Numbered from the stretch's first letter, positions 10,002 to 19,370 are shown. The stretch: 64,000 nt of DNA from Glaciecola sp. KUL10 (GCF_003203515.1 NZ_BGNG01000002.1:62001-126000); one strand, 5' to 3'. Translations and numbers: made by a program. Notes: a model not told the origin generated them from the sequence alone.

Positions 10002-11639
10002 ATGAAACTCTCCCTGCGGACTAAGACTATTTTGGGGACCGCCCTCATAGAGGGTGTGTTGTTATTGGCTTTAGTCCTGACAGCTAATCGTTTTATGACC
10101 TCAATTGTCAATGACAATCTTCAAAAAAGAGCAGAAACAGCGGTTAACTTATTTGCATCTACGACTAAAGGTGCTGTCCTGTCCTATGATATTGCTTCGT
10201 TAGAGGCTTTTGTACAAGAGGTGTTGAATAACCCCGATATTACCTATGCACGTGTGATTGATGCCAACGGCCGTGTTTTTGCTGAGGCGGGTGCTGAGGA
10301 ATTTTTGAAAAGAGACTTCTCTGAAGATCTAGCGGCAATTGATGTCACTGATGGCGTATTTGACGTGTTTTCAAACATATCAGAGGGTGGGCGCGTATAT
10401 GGCAGGGTTGAAATTGGCATTGGCGTATCGACCCTACAAGATTCTATCAACAATATTACGAAGTGGACGGCGTCAATTGCGATTATTGAGATGTTGTTTG
10501 TGGCTGTCTTTTCTTTTTTACTGGGCACCGTTTTAACAAGGCAATTGTCTTCATTAACAACCGCTACGAGCAACATGTCTTCAGCGATAAGCCAAGGAAA
10601 GTTTAAAGGGGCAAAGGTCGAAGAAAAAGGCAATGACGAATTAACTGAGGTTGCTCGTGCTTTCAACGCATTAGTCGATAGTTTGGAAAAAGAACAAGCA
10701 AAAGTACAAAGCTATCAAGCTGAATTAGAAGGCTTTAATAAAACCTTGGAGGAAAAAATAGCGAGCAGAACACAACAATTGGCCGACGCACAGCAAGTTC
10801 TGCTGCAAAAAGAAAAGATGGCGTCTATCGGGCAGCTCGCCGCGGGTGTAGCACATGAGATAAATAATCCAATTGCTTATGTGAAATCAAACCTAGTTAC
10901 CCTAAGAAAATATTCATCTGCATATGCTCGCCTTTGCCAACAACTGCATAGCGTTCAAATTAGCTTGCAAAACAATACTTCTGAAACACATGGTCTCAAC
11001 AATAAACCACTCAATGAACTCGAGAATATATTGCAAGAACACGATTTTGAGTACATCAATGAGGATATTATTGATTTATTAGACGAAACAGACACAGGTT
11101 TACTGCGAGTGAGCGAGATCGTAAAAAGTCTGAAGGGTTTTTCTCGAGTCGAAGATTCAAATCAGGCACCTATCAATTTAAATCAATGCGTAAAGGACAC
11201 GGTCAAAATGCTGGATAGTCAAATTCACGACAATGCTAGCATTACACTTTCGCTGGATGATGATTTGCCACTTATTAAGGCAAATGCGATTCAAATTAGC
11301 CAGATTCTGACTAACCTGATTGTCAATGCAAGCCAAGCGTTTAATGAAAGTCATTTTGGTAGCGGGGCAGAAACTATAAAGATCTACACACACGCGTACG
11401 ATAACAAAGTAGAGGTTAAGGTTGAAGACAATGGTATGGGTATTGCCAAGCAAGATTTAAGTCGTATTTTTGAACCGTTTTTCACAACGAAATCAATTGG
11501 CAAGGGTACTGGGCTAGGTTTGAGTATTTCATATAAAATTGCAAAAGCTCATGGAGGAGACTTAAGTGTATTAAGTACACCAGGGCTAGGAAGTGTCTTC
11601 ACATTAAGCCTACCTACTAACCTACAAATGAGTGAGTAA
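10002..11639 (+). CDS. Membrane sensor histidine kinase (HAMP, HisKA, HATPase)
   Basis: A 545-residue sensor kinase. TM1 at about residues 9-31, a periplasmic sensor of roughly 120 residues, and TM2 at about 153-178, followed by a HAMP linker and a coiled coil to about 275. The phospho-accepting histidine lies in GVAHEINNP (near 283). The ATPase domain shows EDNGMGI near 475 and GTGLGLS near 502. The open frame extends 19 codons upstream into the binding-protein gene; the ATG at 10002 is preferred because it begins the signal-anchor segment. The next gene starts 2 bases after the stop. It has no receiver or HPt of its own, so it should phosphorylate the neighbouring response regulator directly. 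Confidence 0.9.
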   Translation: MKLSLRTKTILGTALIEGVLLLALVLTANRFMTSIVNDNLQKRAETAVNLFASTTKGAVLSYDIASLEAFVQEVLNNPDITYARVIDANGRVFAEAGAEEFLKRDFSEDLAAIDVTDGVFDVFSNISEGGRVYGRVEIGIGVSTLQDSINNITKWTASIAIIEMLFVAVFSFLLGTVLTRQLSSLTTATSNMSSAISQGKFKGAKVEEKGNDELTEVARAFNALVDSLEKEQAKVQSYQAELEGFNKTLEEKIASRTQQLADAQQVLLQKEKMASIGQLAAGVAHEINNPIAYVKSNLVTLRKYSSAYARLCQQLHSVQISLQNNTSETHGLNNKPLNELENILQEHDFEYINEDIIDLLDETDTGLLRVSEIVKSLKGFSRVEDSNQAPINLNQCVKDTVKMLDSQIHDNASITLSLDDDLPLIKANAIQISQILTNLIVNASQAFNESHFGSGAETIKIYTHAYDNKVEVKVEDNGMGIAKQDLSRIFEPFFTTKSIGKGTGLGLSISYKIAKAHGGDLSVLSTPGLGSVFTLSLPTNLQMSE

Positions 11640-11641
11640 CC

Positions 11642-12934
11642 GTGTCAGATTTAGCTGCTCAAAGTCAATCAACTGCACCCCAGAAAGGAACATTGCTTGT
11701 TGTAGACGATGAAGCGAGTATTTTAAAAGCATTGAAGCGAGTGTTTCATGGTGAGCCGTATCGCTTGGTATTAGCTGATGATGCTAATAAAGCCATTGAG
11801 TTCATGCGCAATAACACAGTACAAGTCGTCATTTCAGACATGCAGATGCCCGGAATGAGTGGTAGTGAGTTTTTAACGCTCGTTGCACAAGAGTTCCCAA
11901 AAACCTATAGAGTTGTTCTATCTGGACAGGCTGATAATGAAGCGCTAGTTAGCGCAATCAATGATGGGAAAATCCATCGATTTGTTCAAAAACCATGGGA
12001 AAACGAATTACTATTAGATGTGATTAAAGAGGGCTTTGTCCATTTTAATAATGCTGGTGTTACAAAGGAAGAAATAGCAAGGCTAAAACTGCAAATAAAT
12101 AAATTAAGAGGCTTGAACGCCGCGCTGGAACAAAAGGTCGAATATAGAACAACGCAAGTAAAAGGCGCAATCAATAAAGTAGAGCGTGGAGTAACCGTTT
12201 TAAAGAAAAGCCTTTATAATTCAGTTGTAATCAGTCCTTATTTAAACAGTGCCTTTGCTAAGAATGTCAGCAAATTAGCCGAAAAGTTAGCGCACGGTGC
12301 CGGTTTGGATTTGCAGCAAGTATCGCATATTAGATATGCATCCTTGATCTGTGAAATAGGCATGCTGGGCGTGCGCGCTGAGGTAATAAAAAAGCCATTT
12401 TTCACGATGTCCGGAAATGAAAAAGCTGAGTTCTACAAGCAGTGTGACTATGCAAAATTGGTATTTGCGCCTGTTCCTCAGTTACAGCCGATTGCTGATA
12501 TTGTTTGTAATCAATTTGAGCATGTCAACGGTCAAGGCTATCCAGGAAAACTATCAGATGAATCTTTACCTATCGGCGCTAAGATACTGAGCGTTGCGCG
12601 CGATTACTATGCTTATATGGATGGAAGGATTGATTTAGAAAAGCACAATGCTAATGTGACGATACAATTAATGCAAAAATTTGCAGGACTTCGATATGAT
12701 CTAGCTTTAGTTGAGTCACTTAAGGAGCAAACTAAAGACCAGCAACAAGATAAAAAAGATAAAGGGATTTCAAGCGTTGACCTTGCAGAAGGCATGATAC
12801 TCAAAGAACCTCTTTTTAATAAAAATGATATTCTTGTGCTGCCAGAGGGACATACGTTTGACGAAGCCTCAATTGCGCGTCTTATTAGCCTCGAGAAGCG
12901 TTTCAATATGCATTTTTCAATCTTAGTTGAATAA
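11642..12934 (+). CDS. Response regulator with degenerate HD-GYP domain
   Basis: A 430-residue response regulator starting at GTG, 2 bases after the kinase stop. The receiver (about residues 15-130) looks functional: VVDDE acidic pocket, phospho-acceptor Asp in ISDMQMPG, SGQ switch region and KPW. A coiled linker follows (about 140-185). The output domain (about 195-345) aligns by eye with HD-GYP cyclic-di-GMP phosphodiesterases and keeps the GQGYPGKL and LPIGAKIL segments. The HD pair reads CE (LICEIGMLG), and the second histidine motif reads VCNQFEHVNG. Metal-dependent phosphodiesterase activity is therefore unlikely; it may bind a ligand or a protein partner instead. The C-terminal 60 residues are of unknown function. 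Confidence 0.87.
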   Translation: MSDLAAQSQSTAPQKGTLLVVDDEASILKALKRVFHGEPYRLVLADDANKAIEFMRNNTVQVVISDMQMPGMSGSEFLTLVAQEFPKTYRVVLSGQADNEALVSAINDGKIHRFVQKPWENELLLDVIKEGFVHFNNAGVTKEEIARLKLQINKLRGLNAALEQKVEYRTTQVKGAINKVERGVTVLKKSLYNSVVISPYLNSAFAKNVSKLAEKLAHGAGLDLQQVSHIRYASLICEIGMLGVRAEVIKKPFFTMSGNEKAEFYKQCDYAKLVFAPVPQLQPIADIVCNQFEHVNGQGYPGKLSDESLPIGAKILSVARDYYAYMDGRIDLEKHNANVTIQLMQKFAGLRYDLALVESLKEQTKDQQQDKKDKGISSVDLAEGMILKEPLFNKNDILVLPEGHTFDEASIARLISLEKRFNMHFSILVE

Positions 12935-12964
12935 GGCAGTGTACTTTACTATAAGGACCTTAAA

Positions 12965-14125
12965 CTAGACTGCATTCTTGTAAACTAATGCTGCTTGCTC
13001 AAAGTCTCTTTTTTCTTCAAGTAAACCCGCATAAAGTATTGCATCTTCTTGGTCACGTCGAATCTCTAGGGCCTTACAGATAGCCTTTTCTGCTAGCCTT
13101 TTGTCCCCGCTATTTGAGGCTATATGCGCAAGAACTGAATAGAGTTCCGCGTTTTTATCATCTTGCTTAATCCAAGTTTCGACGAGCGAAATGATTCGAG
13201 TTGCAGAGCTATGGTTGAGTAGTCGTAACACCGTAAAATATTCACTTTTTGGTTTTTTACCACAGTATTCTAAGATAACGTCCTCTGCCTTTTGGGACAT
13301 TCCCTGCTGTATTAACAAACGGATATAAACCAATTGATTGGCAATGTCTTTCTTGGCGGTTCTTGATAAATTATTCCAACGCTCAGTAAGTGCATGAGCG
13401 CCTTGTTTACTTGCTATTTCCGCAAACTCGCCTTGCGTTGCCTGTTGTGCCCATTTGATGTAATCATCTCCCAAAGGTTTCTTATAATTTGAGAGTACTT
13501 CTTTAAAATCGTCCCACTGACCTACACCAGCGAGTGCTGTCAACCAAAGCGAGCCTAATTGTTTCGTTTTTGGCAGATTACTTGGCAGCTCATTTAAAAG
13601 CGATAAGGCGTCTTGGTATTGCTTATTGGATAACTTTAAATTGACTAACTGAATATTGGCGGCAACCTCGCTCTCTTTATACGTTTTTGCAGTTTCTAGC
13701 AAACGTGTAACACTACTCCCGTTATCGAGTTGACGTTCAATATCAGCTGCGAGTATGTAGTTACTGCCGGCAAATTCGCCTCCAAAGGTTTTTTCAATTG
13801 CCTTTTTGGCTAAAGCTAACTGGCCTGTTGCTAATAAGTTGATCGCATCGAACATCGCTTTCTTTTGACGGCGCTGAGAAAGCACACCAAACCATCGTTT
13901 TGATCCAAGGACAAATACTGCCAATGCTTTGATACCCCATTCGGCGATGCGCAAGCCGACCAGTATTACGGTAAGGATAATCAATGCACTGATAACACTC
14001 ATTTCAATAATAGTCTCACCAAATGAGATCAGTACATAGCCTTTTTGGTCGACCATCGAGTGCCCCAATAAGAGCGCCGCCAAGCTCAGGCATATTAGAA
14101 GCAACAGCACTATAAGCTTTCTCAT
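12965..14125 (-). CDS. hemY: HemY, heme-pathway associated membrane TPR protein
   Basis: A 386-residue HemY-like inner-membrane protein. Two N-terminal membrane segments (about residues 3-24 and 38-62) are followed by a cytoplasmic helical region typical of tetratricopeptide repeats; the C-terminal part contains the repeat-like segment near NAELYSVLAHIASN. In enterobacteria this gene closes the hemCDXY operon. Its precise role is not settled, and it is not the protoporphyrinogen oxidase that shares its name in Gram-positives. The start overlaps the hemX stop by 4 bases (ATGA). It converges with the response-regulator gene on the other strand, with about 30 bases between. Confidence 0.9.
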   Translation of the reverse strand: MRKLIVLLLLICLSLAALLLGHSMVDQKGYVLISFGETIIEMSVISALIILTVILVGLRIAEWGIKALAVFVLGSKRWFGVLSQRRQKKAMFDAINLLATGQLALAKKAIEKTFGGEFAGSNYILAADIERQLDNGSSVTRLLETAKTYKESEVAANIQLVNLKLSNKQYQDALSLLNELPSNLPKTKQLGSLWLTALAGVGQWDDFKEVLSNYKKPLGDDYIKWAQQATQGEFAEIASKQGAHALTERWNNLSRTAKKDIANQLVYIRLLIQQGMSQKAEDVILEYCGKKPKSEYFTVLRLLNHSSATRIISLVETWIKQDDKNAELYSVLAHIASNSGDKRLAEKAICKALEIRRDQEDAILYAGLLEEKRDFEQAALVYKNAV

Positions 14126-15246
14126 AGTTCACCTGCTTGCTTGTTTGAAAAGACATTTTCGACGCGGCTTTCAATAATATCGCTTAATGCGTCTTGTGAG
14201 GCGAGTCTACTGGGAAAATTCTTGGCAATCGAAGTAGCCGACAGTTGCTGAAGCGCAGCGCTAAACTGGTCAACTGACACACTGGACAAGTCGTAATACT
14301 CGATAATTAATGCGGTTGCTTGCTGTAATGATGCTTTGAATAAAGTCTCATTATCATCTAATACAGCGCCTTGAGCCTGAGTAAGTGCATACTTTAGTTG
14401 CTCTTTGACCAACCATTGTTGCTTGTCGGATAGATAGGGTTCGATAGCCTGCTCGGTGCGACTAACTGAAATGAAATCATCGCGAATCGCTTGCCAAGTC
14501 TTCGATAAATTGCTTCGCCAATCGCTTACATTCTCTGATAACTCCGTTGTTTGCTGGGCTTGCTCTCTTGTTGGAATCTGCAAGGTAGCAATCGCAAGCT
14601 GCTCAACCTGTGGGATCATTCCTGAAAGCGCTAGGGCAATTGATGAATTTGAAACGGGATTAACTTGATGTAGCGTTTGTATATCTTGTGCAATCAACTT
14701 TCTGACTGGAAACAAAGATGGATCTGCTAAATCTTCAAGTCGCGTATCTGCCGATTTAAGCATCATCATAGCTGTTCTGACGTCATTTTCGAGCCATAGT
14801 TTTCGACCAGCCATCCGGACTAAATAATCTGCCTCTGCTAATAGCCAATCTGCGGGTCGACGCCCTGATATGTCGGCCAATTTACTCTCTAGTAAATCTA
14901 TGTCTTGCTGATTTTCCAGAAGCTCTTCAACAAGGTTATTCAAATTTGATTGGATGCTCTGTTCACGATTCGCGCCTGCCAGCCTAACACTGTCGACTTG
15001 GCTTTGGAGTTGCTGAATTTGGGTGATGTACGTTTCGGTATTATCGGTTTTTTGACTTTGCATGTTTTGCCACTGCAAATAAACCCAATAAGCTGCTGCG
15101 ACCATCGCGCACATAAACAACAGATTAACGATAGTGAAAAACCACAAAGCGCCAGTTTTCTTAGAGCTTGCTTGATTGCTTTCAGTGTTTAAAACTGGTG
15201 ATTCAGTACTTATGTCTAAATCGTTTTTATCGCTCTGTTCTGACAT
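14122..15246 (-). CDS. hemX: HemX, putative uroporphyrinogen-III C-methyltransferase-like protein
   Basis: A 374-residue HemX family protein. A Ser/Asp-rich cytoplasmic N-terminus is followed by one transmembrane helix (about residues 33-55), then a long periplasmic part. That part begins with a coiled coil rich in Gln (YITQIQQLQSQVDSVR) and contains the family's RPADWLLAEADYLVR motif near residue 133. Although often annotated as a methyltransferase, the protein has no recognisable SAM-binding fold; the name comes from operon position. The ATG lies immediately next to the hemD stop, and its stop overlaps hemY, so the genes are co-transcribed. Confidence 0.9.
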   Translation of the reverse strand: MSEQSDKNDLDISTESPVLNTESNQASSKKTGALWFFTIVNLLFMCAMVAAAYWVYLQWQNMQSQKTDNTETYITQIQQLQSQVDSVRLAGANREQSIQSNLNNLVEELLENQQDIDLLESKLADISGRRPADWLLAEADYLVRMAGRKLWLENDVRTAMMMLKSADTRLEDLADPSLFPVRKLIAQDIQTLHQVNPVSNSSIALALSGMIPQVEQLAIATLQIPTREQAQQTTELSENVSDWRSNLSKTWQAIRDDFISVSRTEQAIEPYLSDKQQWLVKEQLKYALTQAQGAVLDDNETLFKASLQQATALIIEYYDLSSVSVDQFSAALQQLSATSIAKNFPSRLASQDALSDIIESRVENVFSNKQAGEL

Positions 15247-16029
15247 CTAGGTTTCCTTCAATTGCTTAACACAGGCTAGTAGCGCTTGTGACTGCGCACC
15301 CGAGCTAAGGTAAATATCGTTAATCCCTTTGGAGACTAGGTATTGTTTGATTCGCTCACTAACCACTACCCACTTTATCGCTTGTAATTGTTCATGTGGT
15401 TGGTTATTCAATAGTAGCTCACAAAGTTCTTGGCTGGTTGCAATAATACAGTCAATTTGTAGTTTGACACAATCTATGGTCGCAATTAGGGATGTGTTCG
15501 ACACGCGCTTGTATAGATCGAATGTGCTCAATTGAGCGCCTCTGCTTGCCAACTCATTAGGCAGCAAGTCCCGCCCTTGTTCGCCTTTGAGTAATAACAA
15601 ACGCTTATTGACTAGAAGCGGTCTTTGTAAAAGCGGATGCCTCAATAACGATTCTGAATCTTGTGTATTGCCGCTATAAATGTTTTGAAACTGCCCAACT
15701 AGCATTGCTTGACAAGATTTTCCCACACAAAATACGGGTAGCGAACTTACCCTTTCTTTAAATTCATTGCTCTTTGCGGGCATTTGCTCGAGTATTTCGA
15801 TTAATGCTGATGCGGCATAAGTACTCGTGACGACTAGGCCATCAGGAAAAGTGCTTAGTTTATTACGGTAATTGTTGAAGTCTAAAGCGATATGTAATGC
15901 GCGACGTTGTTGTTGGTTTGGTCTAATTGAAAGTGCAGCGACAGGTATCGATGAATACCCGTTGTTCGCTAGCAAATCTGCGGTCTCTTGTGCTTTACCT
16001 TCTGGTCGCAGCACTAAAATCATGTTCAC
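15247..16029 (-). CDS. hemD: Uroporphyrinogen-III synthase
   Basis: Uroporphyrinogen-III synthase cyclises hydroxymethylbilane with inversion of ring D, the step after HemC in tetrapyrrole synthesis. The protein has 260 residues, near the usual length of about 250. It starts [16 protein letters not shown], and has the conserved [10 protein letters not shown] near residue 70 and [17 protein letters not shown] near 145. The family is poorly conserved, so operon position (4-base overlap with the hemC stop, adjacency to hemX) carries much of the identification. Soluble cytoplasmic enzyme. Confidence 0.9.
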   Translation of the reverse strand: MNMILVLRPEGKAQETADLLANNGYSSIPVAALSIRPNQQQRRALHIALDFNNYRNKLSTFPDGLVVTSTYAASALIEILEQMPAKSNEFKERVSSLPVFCVGKSCQAMLVGQFQNIYSGNTQDSESLLRHPLLQRPLLVNKRLLLLKGEQGRDLLPNELASRGAQLSTFDLYKRVSNTSLIATIDCVKLQIDCIIATSQELCELLLNNQPHEQLQAIKWVVVSERIKQYLVSKGINDIYLSSGAQSQALLACVKQLKET

Positions 16030-16976
16030 ATACTAAGCGAATCAAGAATCGCTTTAGCTCCTTGATTAAGAAGGCTCTCGGCGACATTTACACCTAGATT
16101 TTCAGCCTCCGAAACTGGCCCGCTCGCCTCTGCGCGTAGAATCGTTTGTCCATCCACACTCCCCACTAGTCCATTCAAAGTTAACACTTCACCTTCGATG
16201 GTTGCAAAGCTGCCGATAGGTACTTGGCATCCACCTTCTAATCTTGCGTTCATGGCGCGTTCGGCAGTGACTCGAATAGCGGTTTGTTTATCTTGCAGAG
16301 CTGCGATGATGGCTATCAATTCTTTATCATCATTTCGGCACTCTATGCCCACTGCGCCTTGTCCTACGGCAGGTAGAGACACTTCTGGCGATAACTCATG
16401 CTTGATGCGATCGTGCATCTCCAATCTGATGAGCCCCGCAGCGGCCAAGATAATGGCATCGTAATCGCCGTTATCAAGTTTAGATAAACGAGTATTAACG
16501 TTTCCTCTAAGGTCTTTAATCACTATATCCGGTCGATACCGCTTAAGTTGAGACTGTCTGCGTAAGCTTGATGTGCCAACAATAGCACCAACAGGTAATT
16601 CATCTATATGATTAAAGTTGTTTGAGACAAAGGCATCAAAGGGGTTTTCTCGTTCGCAGATGGCGTGCAACCCAAACCCTTCTGGAAAGGCAACCGGTAC
16701 ATCCTTCATTGAATGAACAGCAATATCGGCCTCGCCATTTTGCATGGCAATTTCGAGTTCTTTAATGAACAACCCTTTGCCACCGATTTTTGCCAAAGGT
16801 GTGTCTAATATGCGGTCACCTTGAGTCGACATTGGTAGAAGTTTGACCTCTATCTCAGGAAATTGTGCACGCAATTTATCTTGTACAAAATATGCTTGCC
16901 ACATTGCAAGCGCGCTCTTTCGCGTCGCGATAGTGATGGTTTGTCGAGAAGTCATATTGCCGTTACTATTTGACAT
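16026..16976 (-). CDS. hemC: Porphobilinogen deaminase (hydroxymethylbilane synthase)
   Basis: Polymerises four porphobilinogens into hydroxymethylbilane. The protein has 316 residues and all family landmarks: [12 protein letters not shown] near the start, [11 protein letters not shown] near 65, AVHSMKDVP near 83, [11 protein letters not shown] near 130, and the dipyrromethane-cofactor cysteine in EGGCQVPIG near 250. The ATG at 16976 has AAGGG 10 bases upstream; an internal ATG seven codons on is possible but lacks such a site. The gene lies 31 bases downstream of the esterase gene on the same strand, so cyaY, the esterase and hemCDXY may form one transcript. Confidence 0.97.
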   Translation of the reverse strand: MSNSNGNMTSRQTITIATRKSALAMWQAYFVQDKLRAQFPEIEVKLLPMSTQGDRILDTPLAKIGGKGLFIKELEIAMQNGEADIAVHSMKDVPVAFPEGFGLHAICERENPFDAFVSNNFNHIDELPVGAIVGTSSLRRQSQLKRYRPDIVIKDLRGNVNTRLSKLDNGDYDAIILAAAGLIRLEMHDRIKHELSPEVSLPAVGQGAVGIECRNDDKELIAIIAALQDKQTAIRVTAERAMNARLEGGCQVPIGSFATIEGEVLTLNGLVGSVDGQTILRAEASGPVSEAENLGVNVAESLLNQGAKAILDSLSM

Positions 16977-17007
16977 GTATTGCTTACCCTTGGAAATATG
17001 TAAGTAC

Positions 17008-17682
17008 TTACTGTGCTAATTTATCTTGAATGAATGACGATATATCATTTACTTCAGGCATGCACACATTGTGTTGCATGACATACTCTTTCCAAGTGAC
17101 ATTATAGCCATTGTTTAACATGACTTGATAAGCAGCATTGCCAAGAAATAAGGGAACTACTTCATCTTGCTGACCATGCGCAAACATTACTGGCGTATCC
17201 TGATTTTCTTCGCTTTTTTGCAACTGCAATGTGTCAGGTGCACACATGTACGTTGAAAGCGCGACGATACCCGCAAGTGGTTGATTAAAGCGTGTACCAA
17301 GATGTAAAGCAATAACGCCACCCTGTGAAAACCCCGCGAGCAATATTTTTCTTGAATCAATGCCGGCTTCAATTTCGTTTTCTATCAGTTTTTGAACCGC
17401 TGCAGAAGATTCGATAACACCCTCAATATCAGCTCGTGACTCCATGTCTAAACTTTTTATGTCATACCAAGCGCGCATTTCCATGCCGTTATTGATGGTG
17501 ACGGGGCGAATAGGGGCGTGCGGAAAGATAAATTTAACACCTAACTCGTCTGGAAGTTTTAACTCAGGAGCAATTGGCGCAAATCCATTACCAGAATCGC
17601 CCAAACCGTGTAGCCAAATAATAGTTGCTTTATGGTCACCTTTAGCAGCGATTTCCACGCTTGGTAGTAGCTCGTTTTCCAC
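17008..17682 (-). CDS. Alpha/beta-hydrolase, carboxylesterase/acyl-protein thioesterase family
   Basis: A 224-residue serine hydrolase of the phospholipase/carboxylesterase (EstB/APT1-like) family. Visible features are the [11 protein letters not shown] oxyanion region near residue 24, the nucleophile in GFSQGGV (Ser near 119), and the catalytic Asp in GQQDEVVP (near 171) and His in VMQHNVC (near 204). The substrate is probably a short acyl ester or thioester; the natural one is unknown. It begins 1 base after the cyaY stop and ends 31 bases before hemC, so it sits inside the frataxin-heme gene run. No signal peptide, so cytoplasmic. Confidence 0.9.
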   Translation of the reverse strand: MENELLPSVEIAAKGDHKATIIWLHGLGDSGNGFAPIAPELKLPDELGVKFIFPHAPIRPVTINNGMEMRAWYDIKSLDMESRADIEGVIESSAAVQKLIENEIEAGIDSRKILLAGFSQGGVIALHLGTRFNQPLAGIVALSTYMCAPDTLQLQKSEENQDTPVMFAHGQQDEVVPLFLGNAAYQVMLNNGYNVTWKEYVMQHNVCMPEVNDISSFIQDKLAQ

Positions 17683-17683
17683 A

Positions 17684-18010
17684 CTATACTCCTTGGATGT
17701 CCAATTTTACGTCTTGATCAGCTTGCAAACTCACTGCTTTATCGAAGAATGCGTAAAATTCAGCATCAGTGCGTTCATCTATCCACTTTCCATCAGTATA
17801 ATTAAAGTGATGGCCATTGAACTTCGTAGCGACCCATAATTGTTGGAGAGGTGGTTGTTTATTTAATATGATTTTCGTTTTATTTGGCATGGTTAGCGTC
17901 AATATACCGCCTGCGCCTTCGTAGTCGATATCGACTTCGCACTCATCAAGTGCTTCTTCAATAGCGATAAACAAATTATCAATTATTTCGTGGTAAACAG
18001 AGTCTTGCAC
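17684..18010 (-). CDS. cyaY: Frataxin-like iron-binding protein CyaY
   Basis: Bacterial frataxin, 108 residues (E. coli 106). It binds iron and modulates Fe-S cluster assembly on the IscS-IscU complex. The acidic first helix (EEALDECEVDIDYE) supplies the iron-binding face, and the beta-sheet contains LTLTMPNKTKIILNKQPP and the conserved QLWVATKFNGHHF. In E. coli cyaY stands between cyaA and lptM; here it is the first gene of a minus-strand run leading into hemCDXY, and is divergent from gmk. Neither cyaA nor lptM is adjacent. Confidence 0.95.
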   Translation of the reverse strand: MQDSVYHEIIDNLFIAIEEALDECEVDIDYEGAGGILTLTMPNKTKIILNKQPPLQQLWVATKFNGHHFNYTDGKWIDERTDAEFYAFFDKAVSLQADQDVKLDIQGV

Positions 18011-18097
18011 TTCGTCGGCCTCAATTAGCGAATTTATACTGTGTATATGCTACCATTGATCCAGAATCCAAGACCAATAAAACGCGTATTTCACATT

Positions 18098-18745
18098 ATG
18101 TTAAAGCCACTAGGTAATTTATTCATTATTGCAGCGCCTTCTGGGGCCGGTAAATCAAGTCTTATTTCTGCCTTGATAGAAAAGCATAAAGCCTCTCACC
18201 CTAATCAATCAGACGCTGTTCAATTGTCGGTATCCCATACGACTCGTGCGCCTAGGCCTGGCGAGACCAATGGCGTTGAATATTATTTTGTTAGCCACGA
18301 TGAATTCAAAGCTATGATTGCAAACGATGCGTTTTACGAACATGCAGAAGTATTTGGTAACTATTACGGGACTTCAAAAGCTGCTATTGCAGATAAATTA
18401 AGTTCGGGAGTGGATATATTTCTCGACATCGATTGGCAGGGCGCTAGGCAGGTTAAAAAGCAAAACCCGGATGCGAACAGCATTTTCATTTTGCCGCCGA
18501 GTAAGGATGCTTTGCTGACGCGTTTAATCAACCGCGGGCAAGATGCGCATGACGTTATAGAAGGTCGCATGGCACAAGCGGTATCCGAGATGTCACATTA
18601 TAATGAGTTTGACTATGTCATTTTAAATGACCAATTTGATGAAGCACTGCAACAACTTTCCTCTGTTGTTGAGGCGCAGCGTGTCACGATCGATAAACAA
18701 GAAATGCGCTACAACACGGTTTTGTCCGAACTTTTGAAACCTTGA
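18098..18745 (+). CDS. gmk: Guanylate kinase
   Basis: Converts GMP to GDP with ATP. The P-loop APSGAGKSS lies near residues 11-19. The GMP-binding segment has [13 protein letters not shown] near 50 and NGVEYYFV. Further landmarks are YYGTSK near 88 and [11 protein letters not shown] near 110. The open frame begins at 18041, but those 19 extra codons have no family counterpart. The ATG at 18098 gives 215 residues, close to the E. coli length of 207. First gene of the gmk-rpoZ-spoT-trmH-recG group; divergent from cyaY. A short weak hairpin followed by T residues overlaps its stop codon. Confidence 0.96.
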   Translation: MLKPLGNLFIIAAPSGAGKSSLISALIEKHKASHPNQSDAVQLSVSHTTRAPRPGETNGVEYYFVSHDEFKAMIANDAFYEHAEVFGNYYGTSKAAIADKLSSGVDIFLDIDWQGARQVKKQNPDANSIFILPPSKDALLTRLINRGQDAHDVIEGRMAQAVSEMSHYNEFDYVILNDQFDEALQQLSSVVEAQRVTIDKQEMRYNTVLSELLKP

Positions 18746-18754
18746 GGTTTTTTT
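18737..18754 (+). terminator. Weak hairpin plus T-run at the end of gmk
   Basis: AAACC (18737-18741) pairs with GGTTT (18746-18750) around a TTGA loop, followed by TTTT. The gmk stop codon TGA lies in the loop. A five-pair A/T-rich stem is weak, so partial termination or mRNA end protection is the most I would claim. Confidence 0.3.
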
Positions 18755-18937
18755 AAATCAACGCACAATTTCCAGCAATCGCCATCAAACGATGTAAATT
18801 GTTGAATTGCGTGTGATATGCCCCTAACAAAGTACTAGCCACGTTTGTATGATTGATATATACTTCGCGGTCATTTTTTAAGCTTGATGTGATGAATACA
18901 GTCATCACCCACTATAAACAACAAACCGGAGCACTTA

Positions 18938-19210
18938 ATGGCACGAGTAACAGTTGAAGATGCTGTAGATAAAGTAGGTAATAGATTTGATTTAGTTTTA
19001 GTGGCTGCGCGTCGCGCTCGTCAACTTGCTACGGAAGGTAAAGAGTCTTTTGTTGAAATGGGCAATGATAAACCAACTGTTGTAGCGCTTCGTGAAATTG
19101 AAGAAGGTTTTGTTACTGCCGAATCGGTAGAACAGACAGATATGGAAGACCAACGCGAGCAAGAAGCTGCTGAATTCGCATCAGTTGCAAGCATTTTGTC
19201 TAACGACTAA
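18938..19210 (+). CDS. rpoZ: RNA polymerase omega subunit
   Basis: Omega subunit of RNA polymerase, 90 residues (E. coli 91). It helps fold and retain the beta-prime subunit and contributes to the ppGpp-binding site. It begins [20 protein letters not shown], essentially the family consensus, and has the AARRARQL core and [15 protein letters not shown] site lies just upstream of the ATG. Its gene is followed by a strong intrinsic terminator before spoT, so it is not obligatorily co-transcribed with spoT here. Confidence 0.97.
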   Translation: MARVTVEDAVDKVGNRFDLVLVAARRARQLATEGKESFVEMGNDKPTVVALREIEEGFVTAESVEQTDMEDQREQEAAEFASVASILSND

Positions 19211-19279
19211 GACCTTAATTTGTTGACGGTGAAGTGTACCGGTATTAGGCTTTTTGAAGCTGTAAACAAATAAACTTAA

Positions 19280-19306
19280 AAACGCCGATATTTATCGGCG
19301 TTTTTG
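19280..19306 (+). terminator. Intrinsic terminator after rpoZ
   Basis: ACGCCGAT (19282-19289) pairs perfectly with ATCGGCGT (19294-19301) around a four-base loop, preceded by an A-run and followed by TTTTTG. It sits 71 bases after the rpoZ stop and 65 bases before the spoT start, so spoT probably needs its own promoter or readthrough. The A-run/T-run symmetry means it could work in both directions. Confidence 0.85.
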
Positions 19307-19370
19307 TCTTTTAAATCCAAGTAAATGGCCTTATTCTTAAAGCCATCACAAATCATTCAATAGCGCACAA

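Noticed and set aside
10244-10666. A 140-codon open frame on the minus strand opposite the kinase gene
   Set aside because: It is a mirror of the kinase coding sequence, with no ribosome site, no recognisable domain and the codon pattern of an antisense frame.
17444-17839. A 131-codon plus-strand frame spanning the esterase and cyaY genes
   Set aside because: It crosses two well-supported minus-strand genes and has no family resemblance.
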